In this document: positions 25,047-32,796 of the stretch, piece after piece
How the letters are laid out: every line of letters begins with the position of its first letter
How positions within the stretch are numbered: the stretch's first letter is position 1
Assembly (NCBI RefSeq): GCF_014645695.1
Contig: NZ_BMMF01000010.1
Span: 124,001 to 188,000, forward strand
Length of the DNA: 64,000 nucleotides
Source: Salinarimonas ramus
Lineage (GTDB): Bacteria; Pseudomonadota; Alphaproteobacteria; Rhizobiales; Beijerinckiaceae
Reading direction: 5' to 3'
Notes under the pieces: generated by a model
Database searches by the model: none
What the model was told of the DNA's origin: nothing
The model's input: only the letters and a program-made list of their open reading frames with translations
Program-made: the position numbers and the translations under genes

Positions 25047-26503
25047 CGACGAACCTCCCCCTGTATATCGGCGGCGCGCGCCGCCCCGCCACCTCCGGCG
25101 AGCGTTTCGAGACGCGCAATCCCGCGGACGGCTCCGTGCTCGCCACGATCGACGTCGCGGGAGCGGCCGACGTCGACGCCGCAGTCGAAGCGGCGCGCGA
25201 GGGCTTTCGCGTCTGGTCGGCGATGAGCGGCATCGCGCGCGGGCGCATCCTCATGCGCGCCGCCGCCATCTTGCGCGCGCGCAACGACGAGCTCGCCCGG
25301 CTCGAGACGCAGGACACGGGCCGCCCGATCTCGGAGACCTCCGTCGTCGACGTGATCTCCGGCGCGGACTGCCTCGAATATTACGCGGGCATGGCGCCCA
25401 CCCTCACCGGCCGGCACATCCCGCTGGGAGAGGAGGCCTTCGCCTATACCCGCCGCGAGCCGCTGGGCATCTGCGCGGGCATCGGTGCCTGGAACTACCC
25501 GATCCAGATCGCCTGCTGGAAGTCGGCGCCCGCGCTCGCCTGCGGCAACGCCATGATCTTCAAGCCCGCCGAGCTGACGCCGCTCACCGCCATGGCCCTC
25601 GCCGAGATCTACGCGGAAGCCGGCCTGCCACCGGGCGTGTTCAATGTCGTCCAAGGCTTCGCCGAGACGGGACGCCTGCTCACCCGCCACCCCGGCATCG
25701 CCAAGGTCTCGCTCACGGGCGAGGTCGGCACCGGCAAGGCGGTGATGGCGGACGCGTCGACGACGCTCAAGCACGTGACGATGGAGCTCGGCGGCAAGTC
25801 GCCGATGGTCGTCTTCGACGACGCCAAGCTCGACAACGCGGTGGGCGGCGCGCTGCTCGGCAACTTCTATTCCCAGGGCGAGATCTGCTCGAACGGGACG
25901 CGCGTCTTCGTCCAGCGCGGCGCCATGGACGCCTTCCTCGACAAGCTCGTCGCCCGCACCAAGGCGATGGTGATCGGCGATCCCATGGATCCCGCGACCC
26001 ATGTCGGCCCGCTGATCTCGCACGAGCACATGGGCAAGGTGCTCGCCGCCATCGAGCGCGGCAAGGCGGCGGGCGCGGAGCTGCTCGTCGGCGGCGAGCG
26101 GGTGACGGAGAACGGCCTCGACAGCGGCTTCTGGGTCGCGCCGACGATCTTTTCCGCCTGCACGGACGAGATGGACATCGTGCGCGAGGAGATCTTCGGG
26201 CCGGTGATGACGGTGCTCCCCTTCGACGAGGAGGAGGAGGTGATCGCGCGCGCCAACGCCACGCCCTACGGCCTCGCGGCGGGCGTCTTCACCAACGACC
26301 TCACCCGCGCCCACCGCGTGGCGGCCGCGCTCGAGGCGGGCACGGTGTGGATCAACGCCTACAACCTCACACCGATCGAGATGCCCTTCGGCGGCGTCAA
26401 GCAATCGGGGCTCGGCCGCGAGAACGGGCATGCGGCCATCGAGCACTACACCCAGGAGAAGAGCGTCTACGTCGCGCTCGGCGACGTGGAAGCGCCCTAT
26501 TGA
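25043..26503 (+). CDS. betB: Betaine-aldehyde dehydrogenase
   Basis: This 486-residue NAD(P)-dependent aldehyde dehydrogenase converts betaine aldehyde to glycine betaine. It has N151 in G-A-W-N-Y-P, general base E248 in M-E-L-G-G-K-S-P, and catalytic C282 in G-E-I-C-S-N-G-T-R, the variant found in BetB. The start is GTG at 25043, supported by the GAGGAAG ribosome site and the 4-bp overlap with betI; the reading frame continues upstream but only as an alternative reading of betI. The length is typical for BetB. Confidence 0.95.
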   Translation: MTTNLPLYIGGARRPATSGERFETRNPADGSVLATIDVAGAADVDAAVEAAREGFRVWSAMSGIARGRILMRAAAILRARNDELARLETQDTGRPISETSVVDVISGADCLEYYAGMAPTLTGRHIPLGEEAFAYTRREPLGICAGIGAWNYPIQIACWKSAPALACGNAMIFKPAELTPLTAMALAEIYAEAGLPPGVFNVVQGFAETGRLLTRHPGIAKVSLTGEVGTGKAVMADASTTLKHVTMELGGKSPMVVFDDAKLDNAVGGALLGNFYSQGEICSNGTRVFVQRGAMDAFLDKLVARTKAMVIGDPMDPATHVGPLISHEHMGKVLAAIERGKAAGAELLVGGERVTENGLDSGFWVAPTIFSACTDEMDIVREEIFGPVMTVLPFDEEEEVIARANATPYGLAAGVFTNDLTRAHRVAAALEAGTVWINAYNLTPIEMPFGGVKQSGLGRENGHAAIEHYTQEKSVYVALGDVEAPY

Positions 26504-26546
26504 GGCCCGAGAGGCGAGACGAGACGCCGATGAAGAGCTCGACGTT

Positions 26547-26573
26547 CTCCCCTCTCCCTCGGGGAGAGGGGAG
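26547..26573. repeat. 12-bp-stem hairpin between betB and betA
   Basis: CTCCCCTCTCCC (26547-26558) and GGGAGAGGGGAG (26562-26573) are perfect arms with a TCG loop. The pyrimidine/purine-biased stem resembles the end hairpins of the choX-choW element and may be a fragment of the same repeat family. There is no T-run, so it is more likely an intercistronic mRNA stabiliser than a terminator. Confidence 0.55.
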
Positions 26574-26617
26574 TCGCCTCGGCGCACGCCATCGACGCAC
26601 TCGCGAGAGAAGACATC

Positions 26618-28324
26618 ATGACCAACAGCTTCGACTACATCATCGTCGGCGCGGGCTCCGCGGGGTGCGTGCTCGCCAACCGCCTCAGCGAGGACGCGGA
26701 CGTCACGGTGCTCCTGCTGGAGGCCGGGCCGAAGGACCATTGGTGGGACTGGCGCATCCACATGCCGAGCGCGCTCTCCTACCCGATGCAGTCGAAAACC
26801 TACAATTGGGACTACTGGACCGAGCCGCAGCCGAACCTCGCCGGCCGGCGCATGCATTGGCCGCGCGGCAAGGTGCTCGGCGGCTCGTCCTCCATCAACG
26901 GGATGGCCTATGTCCGCGGACACGCGCTCGATTACGAGCGCTGGGCGGCGGAGGATACGGCGCTGGCGCACTGGTCCTACGCCAACGTGCTCCCCTATTT
27001 CCGCAAGTCCGAGGCCCGCGCGAAGGGCGCGGACGCCTATCACGGCGCCGACGGGCCCCTGCGGGTCTCCACAGGCATCGCGAAGAACCCGCTCTACCAG
27101 GCATGGATCGAGGCCGGCATCCAGGCGGGATACGACCGCACGGAGGACCAGAACGGCTACCAGCAGGAAGGGCTCGGCACGATGGACATGACGGTCCATC
27201 GCGGGCGCCGCTGGTCGACCGCGCAGGGCTACCTGCGCCCGGCCATGAACCGGCCGAACCTCACCGTGCGCACGGGGGTGACCACGCTGGAGATCATCCT
27301 GGACGGCACGCGCGCCCGCGGCGTCGTCGTCTCGGACCCCTCCGACGGCATCGAGAGCCTCTTCGCCGAGCGCGAGACGATTCTCAGCGCCGGCGCCATC
27401 GGCTCGCCGCAGCTCCTCATGCTCTCGGGCATCGGCAATCCCGACGAGCTGAAGGCGGCGGGCGTGACGCCGCGTCACGACCTGCCCGGCGTCGGCGAGA
27501 ACCTGCAGGACCACCTCGAGATCTACGTCCAGCAGGAGAGCCGCGAGCCGATCACGCTCTACTCGGCGCTCGCCCCCGTCTCGAAGGTGAAGATCGGGCT
27601 CGAATGGTACCTGAGGAAGACGGGCCTCGGAGCCACCAACCACTTCGAGACCGGCGGCTTCATCCGCTCGCGCGCGGGCGTGCGCCACCCCGACCTGCAA
27701 TACCACTTCCTGCCCATGGCCGTGCGCTACGACGGGCGCAACCCCTCCGACCGCCACGGCTACCAGGCCCATGTCGGGCCCATGCGCTCGAAGAGCCGCG
27801 GCAAGATGCGGCTTTCGAGCGCGGATCCGGCCGCGCATCCGATCATCGACCCGCGCTACATGTCCCATCCCGAGGATTGGGAGGAGATGCGCGCGGCCGT
27901 GCGGCTCACCCGCGAGATCTTCGCGCAGGCGGCCTTCGACCGCTTCCGCGGCGAGGAGCTGGCGCCGGGGCCGGACGTCCGCACCGACGCCGAGATCGAC
28001 GCCTGGGTCGCACGCAATTGCGAGAGCGCCTACCACCCGTCCGGCGCCTGCAAGATGGGCTCCGACCCCATGGCCGTCGTCGACGGCGAATGCCGCGTCC
28101 ACGGCATCGCGGGGCTGCGCGTGGTCGATTCGGCGATCATGCCCTCGATCGTCTCGGGCAACCTGAACGCTCCGACGATCATGCTCGCCGAGAAGGCCGC
28201 CGACCTGATCCGCGACCGCGCCCCCCTCCCCGCCTCCAACGCCCCGTGGCACGAGGACGAGGCGTGGGAGACGAGGCAGCGGCCGGGGGCGCCGCAGGCA
28301 CGGGTGGCGGACGCGGCGGAGTAG
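26618..28324 (+). CDS. betA: Choline dehydrogenase
   Basis: This 568-residue GMC-family flavoprotein oxidises choline to betaine aldehyde at the membrane. The FAD motif V-G-A-G-S-A-G-C-V-L-A-N-R-L is at residues 10-23, and the second GMC signature P-R-G-K-V-L-G-G-S-S-S-I-N-G-M follows near 87-101. The active-site histidine is in S-A-Y-H-P-S-G-A-C-K-M-G (about H473). The C-terminal 35 residues are a polar tail. It is third in betIBA; a hairpin separates it from betB by 114 bp. A choline-sulfatase gene (betC), present in some relatives, is absent here. Confidence 0.95.
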   Translation: MTNSFDYIIVGAGSAGCVLANRLSEDADVTVLLLEAGPKDHWWDWRIHMPSALSYPMQSKTYNWDYWTEPQPNLAGRRMHWPRGKVLGGSSSINGMAYVRGHALDYERWAAEDTALAHWSYANVLPYFRKSEARAKGADAYHGADGPLRVSTGIAKNPLYQAWIEAGIQAGYDRTEDQNGYQQEGLGTMDMTVHRGRRWSTAQGYLRPAMNRPNLTVRTGVTTLEIILDGTRARGVVVSDPSDGIESLFAERETILSAGAIGSPQLLMLSGIGNPDELKAAGVTPRHDLPGVGENLQDHLEIYVQQESREPITLYSALAPVSKVKIGLEWYLRKTGLGATNHFETGGFIRSRAGVRHPDLQYHFLPMAVRYDGRNPSDRHGYQAHVGPMRSKSRGKMRLSSADPAAHPIIDPRYMSHPEDWEEMRAAVRLTREIFAQAAFDRFRGEELAPGPDVRTDAEIDAWVARNCESAYHPSGACKMGSDPMAVVDGECRVHGIAGLRVVDSAIMPSIVSGNLNAPTIMLAEKAADLIRDRAPLPASNAPWHEDEAWETRQRPGAPQARVADAAE

Positions 28325-28326
28325 GC

Positions 28327-29115
28327 TCACCCCGCCTTCCGGCACCGCACGTGCAGGAAGATCGGCGCGACACGCGTATCGGCCACCACCGGCTCGGCGG
28401 CGGCTTCCTCCTCGGTGGCGCGGGGCTCGCCCATGGCGTCGATGGTGAAGCCGGCGGCGGCCACCATCTCGACCCAGCGCGACAGCGGGCGGTGGAAGCG
28501 CGGGACGCGGAATGGCGAGAGACTGGCGCGCTCCTCGGGTGGGACGGTTGAGAAGATCCAGGTCTCGATGTCTCCGTCGATCTCCTCGAAATAGCCGCCG
28601 ATCTCGAGCGCCACGACCCGGCCCGCCTCGTCGCGCACGTTGCGATGCCGCGGAGGGACGAAACAGGGGTGGAGGATCGAGAACTGGAGGAAGCCGCCGG
28701 GCCGCAGCACGCGGCGCGCCTCGGCGAGCGCGCCCTGCTGATCGGGTACGTCCATCAGCGACATGAAGGCGGTGGCGAAGTCGAAGGCGCCGTCGGCGAA
28801 GGGCAAGGCGGCCGCGTCGGCGACCTCGTAGGCGATGCCGAGCGGCGCGGCCGCCTCGGCCTCGCGGGCGTGGCGCACGAAGGTCGGCGCGATGTCGATG
28901 CCCGTCATCCGCGCGCCGAGCCCGGCCACGGCGCGCGTGTTCGCCCCCTCGCCGCAGCCGATGTCGAGCCCGACGAGACCGGTGACCGGCGGGAGCAGAG
29001 CGAGGAAGGCGGGCGTGTTGAGCACGTCGCGATAGCGGTCGTGGCCGGCGCGCACGAGGCGCGTCCAGGTCTCGGCGTTCTCCTCCCAGAGGGCGGCGAC
29101 CTCGTCGGATCTCAT
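28327..29115 (-). CDS. Class I SAM-dependent methyltransferase
   Basis: This 262-residue cytoplasmic protein has a Methyltransf_11-type Rossmann domain: V-G-L-D-I-G-C-G-E-G-A-N-T (motif I, about residues 48-60), then G-I-D-I-A-P, and A-A-L-P-F-A-D-G-A-F-D-F-A. The C-terminal 100 residues carry an R-x-x-R-P-L-S-R-W-V-E-M-V-A-A-A-G-F segment found in small-molecule methyltransferases. The substrate is not identifiable. It ends 3 bp from the convergent betA stop. Confidence 0.85.
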   Translation of the reverse strand: MRSDEVAALWEENAETWTRLVRAGHDRYRDVLNTPAFLALLPPVTGLVGLDIGCGEGANTRAVAGLGARMTGIDIAPTFVRHAREAEAAAPLGIAYEVADAAALPFADGAFDFATAFMSLMDVPDQQGALAEARRVLRPGGFLQFSILHPCFVPPRHRNVRDEAGRVVALEIGGYFEEIDGDIETWIFSTVPPEERASLSPFRVPRFHRPLSRWVEMVAAAGFTIDAMGEPRATEEEAAAEPVVADTRVAPIFLHVRCRKAG

Positions 29116-29276
29116 CTGCAGGCTCCCCGATAAGCTACCTCTCGTCGCGGCGGACGGCTCTCTTAGCGGTTTGCACGGCGGGCACAAGCCGGATCCGCGC
29201 CGCCGCTGCTCTCCCGCGGTCGTGCGACCCCGCGCCCGACTTGGCGCGCGGTGACCGACTCCCCAGCTACAGCCCC

Positions 29277-30296
29277 ATGCCGATCGATCGCCGCGCCCTC
29301 CTCGCCCTCGCCGCCGCCGCCGCGACGCTCCCACCCACCCTCGCGAGGGCGCAGGAGGCGCGGCCCGAGACCCTCGACGCGCTCCTCGACGAGGCGCGCG
29401 CGTTCGATGCGCTCGAGACCGTGCTCGTCTCCCGCGAGCGGCGGGTGCTCGCCGAGCGCGGCTATGGCGGCGCTTCGCCGGATCGCGCGACGAACATCAA
29501 GTCGGCCTCGAAGACCATCGTCTCGGCCCTCGTCGGCATCGCCATCGAGCGCGATATCCTCCACGGGGTGGATCAGCCGATCGCGCCGCTCCTGCGCGAC
29601 AAGCTGCCCGCCGATCCCGATCCGCGCCTTTCCCAGATCACGATCGGCCATCTGCTCACGATGCGCGCGGGCCTCGAGCGGACCTCGGGCGCCAATTACG
29701 GCTCGTGGGTCGCGAGCCGCGACTGGGTGCACGACGCGCTTCGCCGCCCCTTCGTCGACGAGCCCGGCGGGCGCATGCTCTATTCCACCGGCTCGACGCA
29801 TCTCCTCTCCGCGATCCTCGCCCGCGAGAGCGGACGTCCGACCCGCGCGCTCGCCGACGAGTGGCTCGGCGCGATCGAGGGCTTCCGCATCGCGGATTGG
29901 GAGCGCAGCCCGCAGGGCATCCATCTCGGTGGCAACCAGATGGCCATGACCCCGCGCTCGCTCCTCGCCTTCGGCGAGACCTACGCCGCGGGCGGGCGCG
30001 CCGCCGACGGGACGCAGGTGATCCCAGAGGCGTGGGTGGAGGAGAGCTGGCGCCCGCGCACCCGCTCGCGCTTCACCGGAGACGGCTACGGCTATGCCTG
30101 GTTCGCCCGGCGGCTCGCGGGGCGCGACGTGCGCTACGCCTGGGGCTACGGCGGGCAGATGCTCTACGTCGTGCCCGAGCTCGACCTCGTCATCGCCATG
30201 ACGTCGGACGAGACGCGCCCCTCCGCCCGCACCGGCTATCGCGATCGCCTCCACGCGCTGGCGGGCGCGATCATCGACATCGTCGCCGCCGCCTGA
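29277..30296 (+). CDS. Beta-lactamase-family serine hydrolase
   Basis: This 339-residue protein has a twin-arginine-like signal (DRRALLALAAAAATLPPTLARAQ). The class C beta-lactamase/esterase fold is indicated by the S-x-x-K motif at S76-A-S-K79, the Y-S-T segment in place of Y-x-N, and W-G-Y-G-G-Q near the C-terminus in the position of the K-T-G/H-x-G motif. Such proteins act as esterases, peptidases or penicillin-binding enzymes; antibiotic resistance is not implied. The start was set at the ATG preceding the signal rather than 12 codons upstream. Confidence 0.85.
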   Translation: MPIDRRALLALAAAAATLPPTLARAQEARPETLDALLDEARAFDALETVLVSRERRVLAERGYGGASPDRATNIKSASKTIVSALVGIAIERDILHGVDQPIAPLLRDKLPADPDPRLSQITIGHLLTMRAGLERTSGANYGSWVASRDWVHDALRRPFVDEPGGRMLYSTGSTHLLSAILARESGRPTRALADEWLGAIEGFRIADWERSPQGIHLGGNQMAMTPRSLLAFGETYAAGGRAADGTQVIPEAWVEESWRPRTRSRFTGDGYGYAWFARRLAGRDVRYAWGYGGQMLYVVPELDLVIAMTSDETRPSARTGYRDRLHALAGAIIDIVAAA

Positions 30297-30318
30297 CCCG
30301 CGTCCAGGCGCGCGGCGC

Positions 30319-30777
30319 TCAGTCGGAGGCGAGCACCAGCACGTCGAAGGTGCGGTGGCGCGTCTGCGGGGCGAGGGCGCGGACGTAGCCGATGCGGGTG
30401 GAAGCCGGGCTGATCAGCGCGCGGTGGTGATCGGGCGAGGCCTTCCAGGTGGCGAGCGCCGCCTGCGGCGTCGGATCCCCGGCGGCGAGGTTCTCGAAGG
30501 CGTGGTCGGTGTCGACGCCGTGGCGGTGGATGCGGCCCGTGAAATTGCCGTGAGCGAGGCGGTCGCGGCCGGCGACGGTGCGTGCCTGCTCCTCCGCCGC
30601 CGCCATCAGCGAGGTATCGACCCGCAAAGCGGGCAGGCCGCGCTCGGCGCGGTATTGCGAGAGCATGCGGGCCATGTCCTGCGCGTGCCCGCGCTCGATC
30701 GTCACCGGCCCGCTGTCGGGCAGGAGCGCGCAGGCGGAGACGAGGAGCGCGAGTGCGGTGGCGAGGAGGATCTTCAT
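30319..30777 (-). CDS. CAP-domain (SCP/PR1-like) lipoprotein
   Basis: This 152-residue protein has a lipoprotein signal with a V-S-A-C lipobox (C16). It carries a CAP domain: R-A-E-R-G-L-P-A-L-R-V, A-A-E-E-Q-A-R-T-V-A, H-G-N-F, A-F-E-N-L-A-A-G, and W-K-A-S-P-D-H-H-R-A-L. The histidines and glutamate forming the CAP cavity are kept. Function in bacteria is poorly known. It converges on the serine hydrolase gene 22 bp away and is divergent from the flavoprotein gene. Confidence 0.87.
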   Translation of the reverse strand: MKILLATALALLVSACALLPDSGPVTIERGHAQDMARMLSQYRAERGLPALRVDTSLMAAAEEQARTVAGRDRLAHGNFTGRIHRHGVDTDHAFENLAAGDPTPQAALATWKASPDHHRALISPASTRIGYVRALAPQTRHRTFDVLVLASD

Positions 30778-30877
30778 GGCCCGCCTCCCCTGCCGCCACG
30801 CTCGGGCGAAATCAAGGCCGGGCTGGACTTGCCCCACGGATCGCGTATCCCACCGGTCCCGAGAGGAGATCGCCGCC

Positions 30878-32101
30878 TTGTCCCTGCCCCACGTCGTCAT
30901 CGTCGGCGCCGGCCCGGCCGGCCTCGCGGCCGCCGAGCGTCTCGCGCAGGCCGGCGGCGTCGCCGTCACGATCGTCGAGCGCATGCCCACGCCCGCGCGC
31001 AAGTTCCTGCTCGCCGGGCGCGGCGGGCTGAACCTCACGCATTCCGAGCCGCTGCCGGGTTTCCTGCGCCATTACGGCGGCAGCGCCGCGGAGATCGTCG
31101 CGGACGCGATCGGCCGCTACACGCCCCTTGCGCTGCGGGACTGGGCGGCCGATCTCGGCGCGCCGACCTTCGTGGGCTCCTCGGGACGCGTCTTTCCCGA
31201 GAGCTTCAAGGCGAGCCCGCTCGCCCGCGCCTGGCTCTCCCGGCTCGAACGCCGGGGCGTGCGGCTCCTGTCGCGCACGCGCTGGACGGGCTTCGGGCCC
31301 GACGATTCGCTCGCGCTCGAGCGGGCCGGCGAACGGTCGACGCTCGCGGCGGACGCCACGATCCTCGCGCTCGGCGGCGCTTCCTGGCCGCGGCTCGGCT
31401 CGGACGGTGCGTGGACCGCGATCCTCGCGGCCTCGGGTGTCGCCGTCGCGCCGCTCGCGCCGATGAACGCGGGCGTGGAGATCGCCTGGAGCGACGTGTT
31501 TCGCCAGCGCTTCGCCGGCATGCCGCTCAAGCGCATCGCCATCGGCGTCGGCGCGCCCGCGGACCCCGCGGCTGTCACCGAGGCGATCATCACCGCGCAG
31601 GGGCTCGAAGGCACCGGCATCTACGCGCGCTCCGCCGAGATCGGCGAGGCGCTGGAGCGCGGCGGAGCGGTCGCGCTGCATCTCGATCTGCGCCCCGATC
31701 TCGCCCGCGACGCCCTCGCCGAACGGATCGCCGCCGCACCCAAGGGGCGCACGCTCACGGAGCGCCTGCGCCGCGCCGGCCTCTCGGCCCCCGCCATCGG
31801 GCTCCTGCGCGAAGCGGGGCCACTTCCAGCGGAGCCCGCCGGCATCGCGGCGCGCGCCAAGGAGTGCATCCTCACGATCGAGCGCATGCGCCCCATCGAG
31901 CGGGCGATCTCGACGCGCGGGGGCATCCTGGCGGACGCGCTCGACGAGACGCTGATGCTGCGCGCGCTGCCGGGCGTCTTCGCGGCCGGCGAGATGCTCG
32001 ACTGGCACGCGCCGACGGGCGGCTACCTGCTGCAAGGCTGCTTCGCCACCGGCCGCGCCGCCGCCGAGGGCGTGCTCGCGCGGCTCGCCGGCGGGGCCTG
32101 A
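30878..32101 (+). CDS. HI0933-like/BaiN-family flavoprotein (TIGR03862 type)
   Basis: This 407-residue flavoprotein has an N-terminal FAD motif V-I-V-G-A-G-P-A-G-L-A-A-A-E-R-L and the family's R-K-F-L-L-A-G-R-G-G-L-N-L-T-H-S. The C-terminal FAD segment is G-V-F-A-A-G-E-M-L-D-W-H-A-P-T-G-G-Y-L-L-Q-G-C-F-A-T-G-R. No ATG fits the N-terminus. I start it at TTG 30878, ten bases after GAGAGGAG, which places the FAD motif at residue 7. The redox substrate is unknown. Confidence 0.9.
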   Translation: MSLPHVVIVGAGPAGLAAAERLAQAGGVAVTIVERMPTPARKFLLAGRGGLNLTHSEPLPGFLRHYGGSAAEIVADAIGRYTPLALRDWAADLGAPTFVGSSGRVFPESFKASPLARAWLSRLERRGVRLLSRTRWTGFGPDDSLALERAGERSTLAADATILALGGASWPRLGSDGAWTAILAASGVAVAPLAPMNAGVEIAWSDVFRQRFAGMPLKRIAIGVGAPADPAAVTEAIITAQGLEGTGIYARSAEIGEALERGGAVALHLDLRPDLARDALAERIAAAPKGRTLTERLRRAGLSAPAIGLLREAGPLPAEPAGIAARAKECILTIERMRPIERAISTRGGILADALDETLMLRALPGVFAAGEMLDWHAPTGGYLLQGCFATGRAAAEGVLARLAGGA

Positions 32102-32113
32102 CGGGCGCGTTCG

Positions 32114-32668
32114 CTACTCGGCCGCCTCGACGAAGACGACGTCGTCGAGGAAGCCGGCGGTCGGGCACGGGGCGCCGAGCAGCGCGTTGTCCTGCGCCTG
32201 CGCCTGTGCGACGGCCTCCAGGAACGCCACGAGCGCGGTGGGTGTCATCGCCCGCAAGTCGAGGCTGGGCCCGTGCCGGTAGCGCGCGACGAGCGTCTCC
32301 GGCGCGTCCGCGATGTCGCTGAACGCCATCGTCCACTGCGAGAAGCGTCGCTCGTCGACGGCGCGCATGTCGAGGATCTCGATCGCTTCGTGGCGCGTGT
32401 CGCGACAGATGCGGGCGAAGGTGTCGGACACCGCCGCGCGGCCGCCTTCGAGCACCTGCGCGAACAGGCCGGGGCCGGCGACCAGCACGCCGGTGAGCGC
32501 GGCATCGGCATTGCGCCGACGGGACTCGACGAGGATCTCGTCGCACATGGCCAGGAAGTCGTCGCGCGAGTCGCGGCGCGGCGCCTTCCGCGATCTCCCC
32601 TGCGAATCCCCCTGCCGGCCCACCGTGCGGGGTCGGCTGACATAGACGAGGCGCACCAACGTCGTCAT
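32114..32668 (-). CDS. BLUF-domain blue-light sensor with an unusual loop insertion
   Basis: This 184-residue protein is a stand-alone BLUF (FAD-binding blue-light) domain. The photocycle residues are present: Y9 (L-V-Y-V-S), N53, Q71 (F-A-Q-V-L-E-G), and W112 and M114 (S-Q-W-T-M). The Asn-Gln and Gln-Trp spacings (18 and 41) equal those of Rhodobacter AppA. The Tyr-Asn spacing is 44 rather than 24, so about 20 extra residues, rich in Arg, Lys and Ser, sit after the first strand. The C-terminal 50 residues are helical with no output domain, so it probably acts through a partner protein. A hairpin lies just upstream. Confidence 0.9.
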   Translation of the reverse strand: MTTLVRLVYVSRPRTVGRQGDSQGRSRKAPRRDSRDDFLAMCDEILVESRRRNADAALTGVLVAGPGLFAQVLEGGRAAVSDTFARICRDTRHEAIEILDMRAVDERRFSQWTMAFSDIADAPETLVARYRHGPSLDLRAMTPTALVAFLEAVAQAQAQDNALLGAPCPTAGFLDDVVFVEAAE

Positions 32669-32683
32669 CGCTCTCTCCCGGAG

Positions 32684-32705
32684 GCGCACCGTTCGAGCGG
32701 TGCGC
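32684..32705. promoter_or_regulatory. Inverted repeat just upstream of the BLUF gene
   Basis: GCGCACCG (32684-32691) and CGGTGCGC (32698-32705) are perfect 8-bp arms with a 6-nt loop, ending 15 bp before the BLUF start codon and abutting its GGGAGAG ribosome site. It may be an operator or an mRNA structure affecting translation. Confidence 0.45.
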
Positions 32706-32748
32706 GCATCAGTAGTTTTCCAGGGTGAGGATGCGCAGGAAGTGTTAA

Positions 32749-32786
32749 CGAGAGGCGATCCGAAAACGCGAAATTTCCGCCTCTCG
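32749..32786 (-). terminator. Probable parC terminator
   Basis: CGAGAGGCG and CGCCTCTCG form 9-bp perfect arms (32749-32757 and 32778-32786) around a 20-nt AT-rich loop, starting 10 bp after the parC stop. In the parC direction the stem is followed by TTAACACTT. The loop is large for an intrinsic terminator, so efficiency is uncertain. Confidence 0.5.
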
Positions 32787-32796
32787 ATCGTTGAAA

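Noticed and set aside
29277-30296. Calling the serine hydrolase a beta-lactamase resistance gene
   Set aside because: Only the general S-x-x-K fold is evident and the Y-x-N motif is altered; most such chromosomal proteins are esterases or peptidases.
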